Notes under the pieces: generated by a model
Database searches by the model: none
What the model saw: the letters and a program-made list of their open reading frames with translations, nothing else
Told to the model about the DNA's origin: nothing
Made by a program: the position numbers and the translations under genes
Source of the DNA: CAJWOS01 sp964502005
GTDB lineage: Bacteria; Myxococcota_A; UBA796; UBA2385
Direction of reading: 5' to 3'
Length of the DNA: 64,000 nt
Assembly (NCBI GenBank): GCA_964502005.1
Contig: CAZCUX010000003.1
Location: forward strand, 186,001 to 250,000
Shown: positions 50,218 through 57,840 of the stretch, piece after piece
How the letters are laid out: each line of letters begins with the position of its first letter
Numbering within the stretch: the first letter of the stretch is position 1

Positions 50218-52986
50218 TCATGGCGCGGGTGGCTCCGCGGCGCTGCTTGCTGCATCGAGTGCGGCCAATATCTCCCGCAGCTCGACCAGTGCTTCTCCGT
50301 ATCCTGCCCAGTCGCCTGCTTGTTGGCGTTCTTCGGCCCGTGCGAGGGTCGCGCGCGCTTCTTGGGCCAAGACGCCCATGGACCTGTCGGCGCGTGCGGT
50401 GGGCGGCCCAGGCGGCTCTACGGGCGCCGCAGGGGGCAAGTTTTCGGGCATAGGCCCAAAGACTTGGGCGAGTGCTTCGTCGAGGGTGCTCGCCATCGCG
50501 ATTCGTTTTTCATGGGCGACGATGATGCGCTTCAGCTCGGGAAGCTGGCCGTGGGACGCCTCCAAATACACCGGCTCTACATACATCAACGAGTCTTCAA
50601 TCGGTATGACGAGCAAATTGCCGCGAATGACGCGGCTTCCGGCTTGGCTCCAGAGCGTCATTAGTTCGCTGATTTCTGGCGTTTGGTCGATACGTGCTTC
50701 AATCTGGGATGGTCCAAAAATCAGCTTTTGCTTCGGAAATGTATAAACGAGGAGGCGTCCGTATTGCTCTCCATCGGAGCGGGCCGCCATCCAGGCGATG
50801 AGGTTGTCTTTGTTGCGCGGCACGAAGGGCACGAGAAGGATGAACTCAGCGGCCTCTTCGCCAGGCAGACGCATGATGAGGTAATAGGAGTCCATCTTGC
50901 GGGACTCGTTGGCCACTTGCTCTTTGGGAAACTCCCAAATGTCTTCTTGGTTGAAGAAGACCGTGCTGTCCTGCATATGGTAGCGGCTATATAGCTCCGC
51001 TTGAATATCGAAGAAGTCCGTTGGATAGCGCAGGTGGGCGCGCAATCCGGCGTCCATGTCGTCGAGGGGCAACAAGGCGGTCGGAAAAACGTCGGCGAAG
51101 ACGCGCACAATTGGGTCGGATGGGTCGGAGATATAGACCTGGACCGTGCCGTCATAGGCGTCAACAACCACCTTTGCCGAGTTTCGGATGTAGTTGAGAC
51201 GGTTTCCGGCGAAGCGCGTGGACTCGGAGTAGGGGTAGCGGTCGGAGGTGGTGTATGCGTCGAGAATCCACACCAAGCGGCCATCGTGGACGACGGGGTA
51301 CGGGTTGTTGTCCAGCGTGAGGAAGGGCGCGACCCGGCTCACCCGCGCGCGCAGGTTTCGTCGGAACATCGCGCGGCTGTCGTCGCGAAGGTATTGCGAA
51401 AGCAGGAGGTCCAAGGTCTCGAAGTGTGCCGCCACAACGAGCTTTCGGAAGAACGAACTGAGGACGACCCCGCCTTTGCCTTCATAGGTTGTGGTGACGT
51501 TCGTGTCGCCCATCGGGTAGTCGAACTCGCGCTCGCCGGTACGAACAATAACGTAGTCGTTGGTCGACTCGCCATAGTAAATTTCGGGCTGCGTGATGTT
51601 GAGGCCTACGGTGTCGACTGGGGGGATGTCTTGAACGAAGAGCTCCGGCAGGCCTTCGGGCGTAACGACGTTGACGGGGCTCATCGTCAAGCCGTAGCCG
51701 TGGGTGTACTGGAGGTGACGGTTGACCCAGTTTTGCGCGCCGCCGAGCGCTTCTACGTTCATTTCGCGGGCGGCAATCATCACCTGGCGCGGCGAGCCAT
51801 CAAACGTATATCGGTCGACATCTACATCCAGAAAGTCGTAATAGGTTCGGATTTCTTGTAGCTGGGCATAGGTCGTCAGGAGTGGTCGGGTGTCCCATAC
51901 GCGGATGTTTTCGACGGTGAGCGGGTTTGCCTGAATGTCGGCGGGCGTGAGGTGTGCTGCGGCTTCGAATGGCCGCACCTCGATACGGTCAAGCGCGTAT
52001 GCAGAGCGGGTGCCGTGAATATTCCGTTGCAGGTAGTCGCGCTCGAGGTCGAGCTGACTTGGCTGAACGACGTACTCCTCGGTCATTTGGGGCACGATGC
52101 CAGTGCTCAGCATGCGAATCCCGACATAGGCGGCGCCGACGATCATGGCCGGACGCCAGCCGTCTTTGCGGGACACCCACACGAAGGCGCCTGCGGCGAC
52201 CATCGCGGCCACGATGGCCAGCCAATAGCCGGGAAGTCGCGCGTGGGCGTCGGCGTAGCCAACCCCGACCACCGCCCCATGACGGCTTACCAGGAGGTCG
52301 TACCGTTCGAGTGCGAGGCCGAAGCCGTTGGTGACAGAAAGCGTTGCGGCGAGCGCGAGCAGATGGCGCCGCGCGGCAGGACCGAGGGTGGGCCGTTGGG
52401 GGGCCGACACCGCGGCTTGCAGAAGATACCAAACAGTCGTCGCCAGTCCAACGAGAAGGACCAGTGCTACGGCGTTTCCATGCAGCCAGCGCAACACGGG
52501 AAGCGTGAAGACATAAAAGCCGATGTCGTGGCCAAACACGGGATCGACCGCGTCAAATGGCTGCTGGTGAACAAACGCTAGGATGTCCAACCATGCGGTG
52601 CTGGCAGATTCCGAAAACATTGACCCGACGAGTGCGGACACCCCGAGCATCGCGCCCCAAGTGAGCCGCTGGAGACTCCGCGGTGCGATGTTGATGCCGG
52701 CCTGGCCGCCGTTTGCCGTGCTCAGTCGCCGAAGGCTTGCGCTGGTGACGGGGGCCTGTCGGGATGCCCAAGCGAGGCTCGCGAGGGTGGAGAGCGCCGC
52801 GACCAAAAAGCTGGCTGTCAGGAGCGTGGCACGGGTGGCCAAGGAGGTCTGGTAGACGGGAAGGTGTCCAAGCGCATCGAACCACAGCCAGTCGACCGAG
52901 ATGTCCACCACCATTCGCCACGTCAACGCAACGACAACGCCAAGCACCACGATGACGCGAATCCACGCCGGGACTTGTACCTGCAT
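50218..52986 (-). CDS. UPF0182 family large membrane protein
   Basis: A 922-residue protein of the UPF0182 family, normal length. Seven or more membrane helices lie in the first 280 residues (VVVALTWRMVVDISVDWLWFDALGH and following), then a large soluble domain with RTYYDFLDVDVDRYTFDG, AREMNVEAL, QLPELKRIIVAHEKRIAMASTLDEAL (regions). Function is unknown. The soluble C-terminal part is probably periplasmic. The ATG at 52986 has GGAGG upstream. The EEP-fold gene lies 40 bp downstream in the same direction and may be co-transcribed. Confidence 0.95.
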   Translation of the reverse strand: MQVQVPAWIRVIVVLGVVVALTWRMVVDISVDWLWFDALGHLPVYQTSLATRATLLTASFLVAALSTLASLAWASRQAPVTSASLRRLSTANGGQAGINIAPRSLQRLTWGAMLGVSALVGSMFSESASTAWLDILAFVHQQPFDAVDPVFGHDIGFYVFTLPVLRWLHGNAVALVLLVGLATTVWYLLQAAVSAPQRPTLGPAARRHLLALAATLSVTNGFGLALERYDLLVSRHGAVVGVGYADAHARLPGYWLAIVAAMVAAGAFVWVSRKDGWRPAMIVGAAYVGIRMLSTGIVPQMTEEYVVQPSQLDLERDYLQRNIHGTRSAYALDRIEVRPFEAAAHLTPADIQANPLTVENIRVWDTRPLLTTYAQLQEIRTYYDFLDVDVDRYTFDGSPRQVMIAAREMNVEALGGAQNWVNRHLQYTHGYGLTMSPVNVVTPEGLPELFVQDIPPVDTVGLNITQPEIYYGESTNDYVIVRTGEREFDYPMGDTNVTTTYEGKGGVVLSSFFRKLVVAAHFETLDLLLSQYLRDDSRAMFRRNLRARVSRVAPFLTLDNNPYPVVHDGRLVWILDAYTTSDRYPYSESTRFAGNRLNYIRNSAKVVVDAYDGTVQVYISDPSDPIVRVFADVFPTALLPLDDMDAGLRAHLRYPTDFFDIQAELYSRYHMQDSTVFFNQEDIWEFPKEQVANESRKMDSYYLIMRLPGEEAAEFILLVPFVPRNKDNLIAWMAARSDGEQYGRLLVYTFPKQKLIFGPSQIEARIDQTPEISELMTLWSQAGSRVIRGNLLVIPIEDSLMYVEPVYLEASHGQLPELKRIIVAHEKRIAMASTLDEALAQVFGPMPENLPPAAPVEPPGPPTARADRSMGVLAQEARATLARAEERQQAGDWAGYGEALVELREILAALDAASSAAEPPAP

Positions 52987-53087
52987 CCAGGACCTCCGGT
53001 AGAACCGTTGCCATATCCTGTGTGCGACGGTTGGATGCTGGCCGTCGTCACATTGCGCGCAGGGAACTCGCAGGAGGCAAAAAGAAC

Positions 53088-53209
53088 GCCGTGCTTCGGG
53101 GCAAGCTGGCCAGGCGAGGGAGGAGTGCCGGACAGCGGTGCGCAGGTGGAGAGGACGCGAACCCGTCCCCGAAGCACGGCATCAAGGCGATGGCTTCCGA
53201 TGGGGAAGC
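53088..53209. ncRNA. possible structured RNA element (unassigned)
   Basis: In the 536-bp gap before tatD (52987-53522), GCCGTGCTTCGGGG (53088-53101) and its exact complement (53167-53180) can form a 14-bp stem enclosing 65 nt. A second small hairpin, GCTTCC (53193-53198) with GGAAGC (53204-53209), follows. Read leftward, the long stem is followed by GTTCTTTTTGCC, a terminator-like T-run. The rest of the gap (53210-53522) shows nothing else definite. It is not SRP RNA or RNase P by their core motifs. Confidence 0.35.
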
Positions 53210-53522
53210 GGTGAGGCTTTCTCTATCGGTCCTTGGGGTATGACCTTTATCGGTTATTGGGGCGATCCTGTTTTCCTGCCGCTCGAAATGTGGCCTGCGC
53301 TCAAACGCCTGCGTTGCTGCTTGTTGACTCCGAATCTCGGTGTAGATGGCCCGCGGTCCCCCTGGGAAGGCGGGGCGGCGTCGTCGTGGTGCGTGACCTG
53401 TTTGGGGGGTGGTCGACCGTTGGCTACGTTTTCTCCAAATCGGTCGTTTTGATACCCACACGTTAGGCGTTTTCGTCGCGAACGTCCAAAATTGTCGGTT
53501 CGCGGCTTCGGGAGCGACGACC

Positions 53523-54332
53523 ATGGGTTTGTTTGATGTCCACGCGCACCTCACCGACCGGAGGTTGGCGGTCCAAGAACATGCGGTCGTCGAGCGGGCC
53601 CGCGCGGCAGGTGTCACCACCATCGTTTCCAATGGCCTCAACATCGCGGACAACCTCGCAACGCTCGCGCTGGCCGAGCGTCACGACATTGTGAAGGCCG
53701 CGATTGGCCTGTACCCGGTGGACGCCGTTTTGCCGGAAATGTTGGCCATGGGCGTCGAGTATCCTCGTGATACCGATGGGCCCGTCCCTTCCGCGGATGA
53801 AGGCGTAGAGTGGGTCGCGGCGCATGTGCAAGATGCGTTCGCAGTCGGAGAGGTCGGTCTCGACCACTATTGGGTGCCCGAGGCGCTTTGGGAGCGTCAA
53901 GAACAAGTCTTTCGGCGGTTGATTCGTATTGCGCTTGCGGCCGACAAAGTATTGATTGTCCACACGCGGAAGGCCGAACGTCGCACACTTGAGGTATTGC
54001 TTGAAGAGAAGGCTACCCGCGTCAACTGGCACTGTTTTGGTGGCAAGCTCAAGCTCGCCCAAGAAATCGCAGCGGCAGGGCACTGGTTGAGCATTCCGGC
54101 GAATGCGCGAAAGTCCGATGGCTTCCGGCGAATGCTGCAAAACATACCGCGGGAGCGGCTCTTGTTGGAGACAGACTGTCCGTATCTCGGCCCGAACCGC
54201 GGAGAGCTAAACGAGCCTGCGAATGTGGTGGTGACCGCGACGTTTGCGGCGGAACTGTGGGGGGAAACGCACGAAGCGGTCCATGCGCAGATGGCCCAAA
54301 ATTTTCGGGCTTTGTTTCGAGAAAACCCCTAG
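53523..54332 (+). CDS. tatD: TatD family metal-dependent hydrolase
   Basis: A 269-residue TatD-type hydrolase, normal length. Metal-binding motifs are FDVHAHLTD at the start, VGEVGLDHYW near residue 120, VHTRKAE near 150, WHCFGG near 180, and ETDCPYLGP near 220. TatD proteins are DNases/3'-5' exonucleases of the cytoplasm. GGGAG precedes the ATG at 53523. A terminator follows at 54401-54441. Confidence 0.96.
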   Translation: MGLFDVHAHLTDRRLAVQEHAVVERARAAGVTTIVSNGLNIADNLATLALAERHDIVKAAIGLYPVDAVLPEMLAMGVEYPRDTDGPVPSADEGVEWVAAHVQDAFAVGEVGLDHYWVPEALWERQEQVFRRLIRIALAADKVLIVHTRKAERRTLEVLLEEKATRVNWHCFGGKLKLAQEIAAAGHWLSIPANARKSDGFRRMLQNIPRERLLLETDCPYLGPNRGELNEPANVVVTATFAAELWGETHEAVHAQMAQNFRALFRENP

Positions 54333-54400
54333 CCCAATGGCGTATTGACGCGCGGCGAACGGCGGCGAGAGGGCCTACGCGAAGCACGGGCAAACGGTCG

Positions 54401-54441
54401 AAAAAAAAAACGGGAGTCCACAATGGGCCTCCCTTTTTTTT
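54401..54441. terminator. bidirectional intrinsic terminator
   Basis: Ten A, then GGGAG (54412-54416), a 12-nt loop, CTCCC (54429-54433), then eight T. The A-run makes it work in both directions, between convergent tatD and the leftward 153-residue gene. Confidence 0.85.
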
Positions 54442-54468
54442 GGGTCCAAACGCTTCGGCGGCGGTGCG

Positions 54469-54930
54469 TTAGCGCTTGATGATGTGAATGGCCTTGATGT
54501 TGTCCTTGAGGGGCATCGTGCCGCTGCGGCCGAAAGTCCAGCCCGTTCCTTCCGCAAATGTCAACACTTGGGGAAATGTTTGCTGGAAGTCGGGGTCGGT
54601 GCGGTGCGCCGTGCCTTTGTCGTACCAGTCGAGGTCGGGAATTCGAACGGCAAGTTTGCCGTCCTTGGTTCGGTACGCGTCACTGCGAAGAACTTGCAGG
54701 GCCCGCCAAGGGCGCTCGTCCCAGCCTTCTGGCAGCACCGAGGTGGCCAGCACGACGAAGGTGCCCGGTGGTGCGACAATCGCGACCGAGCGGAATGCAA
54801 AGTCTTTGAACTTGTCGCCTTGGAGACCGCCGGCAGGGTGGATGCTCGCTGCCCGGCGTTCTCCAGAAAAATTGATTCCAGAAAATGCGTGGATGTCGGC
54901 GCGGGTGTGAGGGGCGATGGTCCATTCCAT
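54469..54930 (-). CDS. 153-residue protein, unknown function
   Basis: A soluble protein with mixed beta strands (FRSVAIVAPPGTFVVLATSVL, LAVRIPDLDWYDKG). No signal peptide and no recognised family. AGGAA upstream supports the ATG at 54930 (MEWTIAPH). It is a lone leftward gene, ended by the bidirectional terminator at 54401-54441. Confidence 0.6.
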   Translation of the reverse strand: MEWTIAPHTRADIHAFSGINFSGERRAASIHPAGGLQGDKFKDFAFRSVAIVAPPGTFVVLATSVLPEGWDERPWRALQVLRSDAYRTKDGKLAVRIPDLDWYDKGTAHRTDPDFQQTFPQVLTFAEGTGWTFGRSGTMPLKDNIKAIHIIKR

Positions 54931-55442
54931 CGTTGGCGTTCCTGGGCGAGAGGGGGCGGCCATCGGACCGAAGCGGCCCGGTGCAAAAACAACGCTGGGT
55001 TGCGGATAGTTGTCGATAGCAGAAGCGAGGGGATTCCCTCACCGGTTCGCAGCTAGCGACGGGTTGCAGCATAGCAGGTACGCGGGGTGCGTGTCGGATG
55101 GGCGTCACAATCCGCGGGCGCAAACGGGGCGCTGCGGGGTTTCGGTTGACGCGGACGGCCAGAAAGGGTATCGGCGGCGGACGTTCTGGACGGGCAGAGC
55201 TGCTTGTCCAGGCGCGATGTCCTGTTCGGTGGGCACTCCGCAGACCGCCCTTGGTTGTGGGGCCACCATCCAGGATACTCGTGTGATCTTTCGCTGCGTT
55301 TGCGGCGCATTGTCCATGCAGGCGCTACATGACGTCTGCTGTTTTGTCGCCGCCCCGTTGCGGCGGTTCGAATGTTGCGGTTGCGTGTTGTGGCCGCGAG
55401 ACTTCTGCCGCGACTGCGGCTCCTGAAATCGTCGGAGTGCTG
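54931..55442. other. intergenic region, nothing recognised
   Basis: 512 bp between the divergent 153-residue and zinc-ribbon genes. Open frames here are long by chance but lack ribosome binding sites and any protein signature. No hairpin stands out. Confidence 0.5.
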
Positions 55443-55742
55443 ATGTACCGTTGTGAGTCCTGCAACACCCTTGTTCCCTCGGGCGCGCGCGCATCGTGGG
55501 TTACCACCAAGGTTCGGCGTCGGGTTTACCCCTTCCGCGCCGCTGCGATTCCGGTCGCCGGAAATGGCAAGAAGCGCCGTCGTAAGGATGACAAGGGCGG
55601 TCAGGGCTGGGAACGGGTCGACCAGATCAAGGTCTGTGACGGCTGCTTCAACCGCCTCTCCTCGATGGAGCCCGAAGTTGTCGAAGGCGACGAGCCCGAG
55701 CTTATCAACGAATCTGCGTATGACATGGAAGACGAAGACTGA
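55443..55742 (+). CDS. small zinc-ribbon protein
   Basis: A 99-residue protein: MYRCESCNTLVPSG has the first CxxC pair, and VCDGCFNRL near residue 76 the second, as in zinc ribbons. Between them is a basic stretch (KKRRRKDDKGG), and the C-terminus is strongly acidic (DEPELINESAYDMEDED). GGAG precedes the ATG at 55443. It could bind nucleic acid or a protein partner; the family is not identified. Confidence 0.75.
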   Translation: MYRCESCNTLVPSGARASWVTTKVRRRVYPFRAAAIPVAGNGKKRRRKDDKGGQGWERVDQIKVCDGCFNRLSSMEPEVVEGDEPELINESAYDMEDED

Positions 55743-55796
55743 GTCGACGCGGCTCTCTTCGATAGGCCTCGCAGCGTTTTGTTGCGGGGCCCTTCC

Positions 55797-55843
55797 ACGA
55801 CAGGCTCCACGGCACTTTACCGTTGGGGCCTGTTGTCGTTTGG
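55797..55843 (+). terminator. possible terminator after the zinc-ribbon gene
   Basis: ACGACAGGC (55797-55805) pairs with GCCTGTTGTCGT (55828-55839, one bulged T), with an inner ACGG/CCGT stem, followed by a short T-run. It would separate the zinc-ribbon gene from the NrnA-like gene. Confidence 0.55.
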
Positions 55844-55901
55844 GATGGGGCAAGGGCGACCCTGTTGCAGGCGGGCCGTCGCCAGATTCGGGAGGAGGCG
55901 C

Positions 55902-56918
55902 ATGCGCGCACAGATCGTCGAGTTTGCGGACACTCTGCTTCAAACGGCCCAGCAGGCATCGGCCGGAATCGTGTTGGCGGGGCCTGCGGACCCTGACGGA
56001 GACTCGATCGGAGCCTCGATGGCCCTTGCGTGGGCGCTGCGAAAGGTTTGTGGCGCGCCCGTGTGGGTGGTGGGCCAGCCGGGCTTTCGGTACGCGTGGC
56101 TTCCCGGTGCCAACTCGATGGTCCCCGACGCCGAGGTTTCGCTTGGCGCCGACCTCTGTGTGGTGTTGGATGGCGACCGTCATCGCCTTCACCCCACAGT
56201 GGGCGCGTGTTTTGCATCCGCGCAGCACACCGCGATTGTCGACCACCATCGGTCTACTACGGCGGCTGGATATTCGTTTGCTCTGATAGACCCGGCGGCT
56301 CCGAGTACCTGCACCCTGGTCCTTGCGATTATCGACCGCTGGGGGCTTCAGCTGGACGCCACCGTCGCGGCGGCGCTCTATACGGGCCTCGTGTTTGATA
56401 CCGGCGGCTTCCGCCACGCCAATACGTCGGCCGGCACGCATGGAATGGCCGCGCGTTTGCTGTCGACCGGCATCGACGCCACCGACATCGCACAGCGCGT
56501 ATTGTACGAGCGGCGCGAAGCGGGCAACCGCTTGTTGGGGCGTGTGATGCAGCGCGCGGTCTTTGCCGACGCGGTGGCGTATTCTTGGATTACGCTCGAC
56601 GACTTCGCGGCGGAAGCCGGCGATTACGCCGATCTCGAAGGGGCTGTGGACCATCTGTTGATGACGCGCGGGGTCGAGCTTGCTTGTTTGTTTATTGAAC
56701 GAACAAACCAACGGGTCAAGTTGTCGCTGCGTTCCCGGCGGTACGTCGATGTGAGCGTGTTGGCGCGTGTCCTGGGCCCCGATGGAGGAGGGCACCGTCG
56801 CGCGGCGGGGGTAGACCTGTTGCGCCCGATGGCGACGGTGCTGGCCGATGTTCCACTTGTGCTGCGCGAACATCTGCAGCAGACCTTGAGCGACGACGCG
56901 AACACTGCAGCGCGCTGA
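55902..56918 (+). CDS. DHH phosphoesterase, NrnA-like (nanoRNase/pAp phosphatase)
   Basis: A 338-residue DHH/DHHA1 phosphoesterase. Motifs are the metal-binding ADPDGDSIG (29-37), VLDGD near 89, DHHRS (114-118), and the C-terminal GGGHRRAAG near 299. NrnA-type enzymes degrade 2-5 nt RNA and hydrolyse pAp. GGAGGAGG precedes the ATG at 55902. It could also be a related cyclic-dinucleotide phosphodiesterase, but it has no GGDEF or membrane part. Confidence 0.9.
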   Translation: MRAQIVEFADTLLQTAQQASAGIVLAGPADPDGDSIGASMALAWALRKVCGAPVWVVGQPGFRYAWLPGANSMVPDAEVSLGADLCVVLDGDRHRLHPTVGACFASAQHTAIVDHHRSTTAAGYSFALIDPAAPSTCTLVLAIIDRWGLQLDATVAAALYTGLVFDTGGFRHANTSAGTHGMAARLLSTGIDATDIAQRVLYERREAGNRLLGRVMQRAVFADAVAYSWITLDDFAAEAGDYADLEGAVDHLLMTRGVELACLFIERTNQRVKLSLRSRRYVDVSVLARVLGPDGGGHRRAAGVDLLRPMATVLADVPLVLREHLQQTLSDDANTAAR

Positions 56919-57052
56919 ATTCCGCGTGTGCTGTGGGTGCAGGAGTGGGGGCTGTTCAGGTGTGGTTCCTCGTGGAAGTGGGTACAATAGCGCGGGGCGG
57001 AAGGCGTGCGGCCATCCACCCCTGCGTCCGACCCCGGACTGTGGGAGTGGGT

Positions 57053-57637
57053 ATGGGTGGATTCGACCAAGTGGGAACCATCGCTGGGCACAAATGCGTG
57101 GTGGTCGGACTTTTGGTGTTCGCGGTAGGATGCGGTTCGAAGGGCAATCCTTCGGCGCTGGATTGTTACGCCGAACTTCCCGAAGACATCGACAATCGGC
57201 CGAGCAAGACCTATCGGGCCACGCCAACGCGTCCGGGTCCGGTCGTTGCGGGCACCCAGGTGGCGGAGCAAGTGCAGGCCTCCTTTGTGCGCGACCCCGG
57301 CGAGACAGAGGGCTTGTTTGAGGCGATCGACGCTGACTGGACGGGAATTGCATATGACCCCGCGCACGCCGACCCCACGTCGCCGGGTGAAGATTGGGAT
57401 CCCGATTTCGTGTTTGACGTGGTCTTTAGCGACCGAATTCCAGCCGGGTTCGAGTCCGAGGTCGAGCACTTTGATGCCGATTCCGGCAGCATGGTGTGGG
57501 CGACGGTCGACCGCGGCGGCGTGGACTTGGAGCTCACAAGCCTCTCGATGGTGATTGCGGATGCGGGCTGCGACCGCTTGGTCCCCGCTGCCAACGAAGC
57601 ATTCGTCATTGAGCTGCTGGTTCCTCCCGCCCAGTGA
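57053..57637 (+). CDS. predicted lipoprotein, unknown function
   Basis: A 194-residue lipoprotein with signal MGGFDQVGTIAGHKCVVVGL and lipobox FAVGC (Cys27). The mature part is acidic, with a Pro/Thr-rich start and a beta-rich middle (FVFDVVFSDRIPAGFESEVEHF, a region). No family is recognised. GGGAG precedes the ATG at 57053. It lies 134 bp after the NrnA-like gene. Confidence 0.65.
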   Translation: MGGFDQVGTIAGHKCVVVGLLVFAVGCGSKGNPSALDCYAELPEDIDNRPSKTYRATPTRPGPVVAGTQVAEQVQASFVRDPGETEGLFEAIDADWTGIAYDPAHADPTSPGEDWDPDFVFDVVFSDRIPAGFESEVEHFDADSGSMVWATVDRGGVDLELTSLSMVIADAGCDRLVPAANEAFVIELLVPPAQ

Positions 57638-57745
57638 GCGGACAACGTTTGTCCGCCGGGGATTTCCGTCGCTGGCCGAGCGACGGCCCGGTTATGGGCG
57701 TTCGTCGATTTCGGCTTCAAGAGACGGTGCCGCAATTCGCACAAC

Positions 57746-57772
57746 GGACCGAATGTTTCACCGCGATTCGGT
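57746..57772. promoter_or_regulatory. operator-like palindrome upstream of the FHA-like gene
   Basis: GACCGAAT (57746-57753) and ATTCGGTC (57765-57772), an 8-bp perfect inverted repeat with an 11-nt spacer, 69 bp upstream of the ATG at 57841. Position and symmetry suggest a repressor or activator site. No regulator is assigned. Confidence 0.45.
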
Positions 57773-57840
57773 CAGGTAGACTGAACTTTCGGCGGACGTG
57801 CCCGTAATATTGGCGGCCTTCGCTGGTTTTGGAGGACCCC

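Noticed and set aside
53088..53209. SRP RNA, 6S RNA or RNase P RNA
   Set aside because: None of the conserved core sequences of those RNAs is present.
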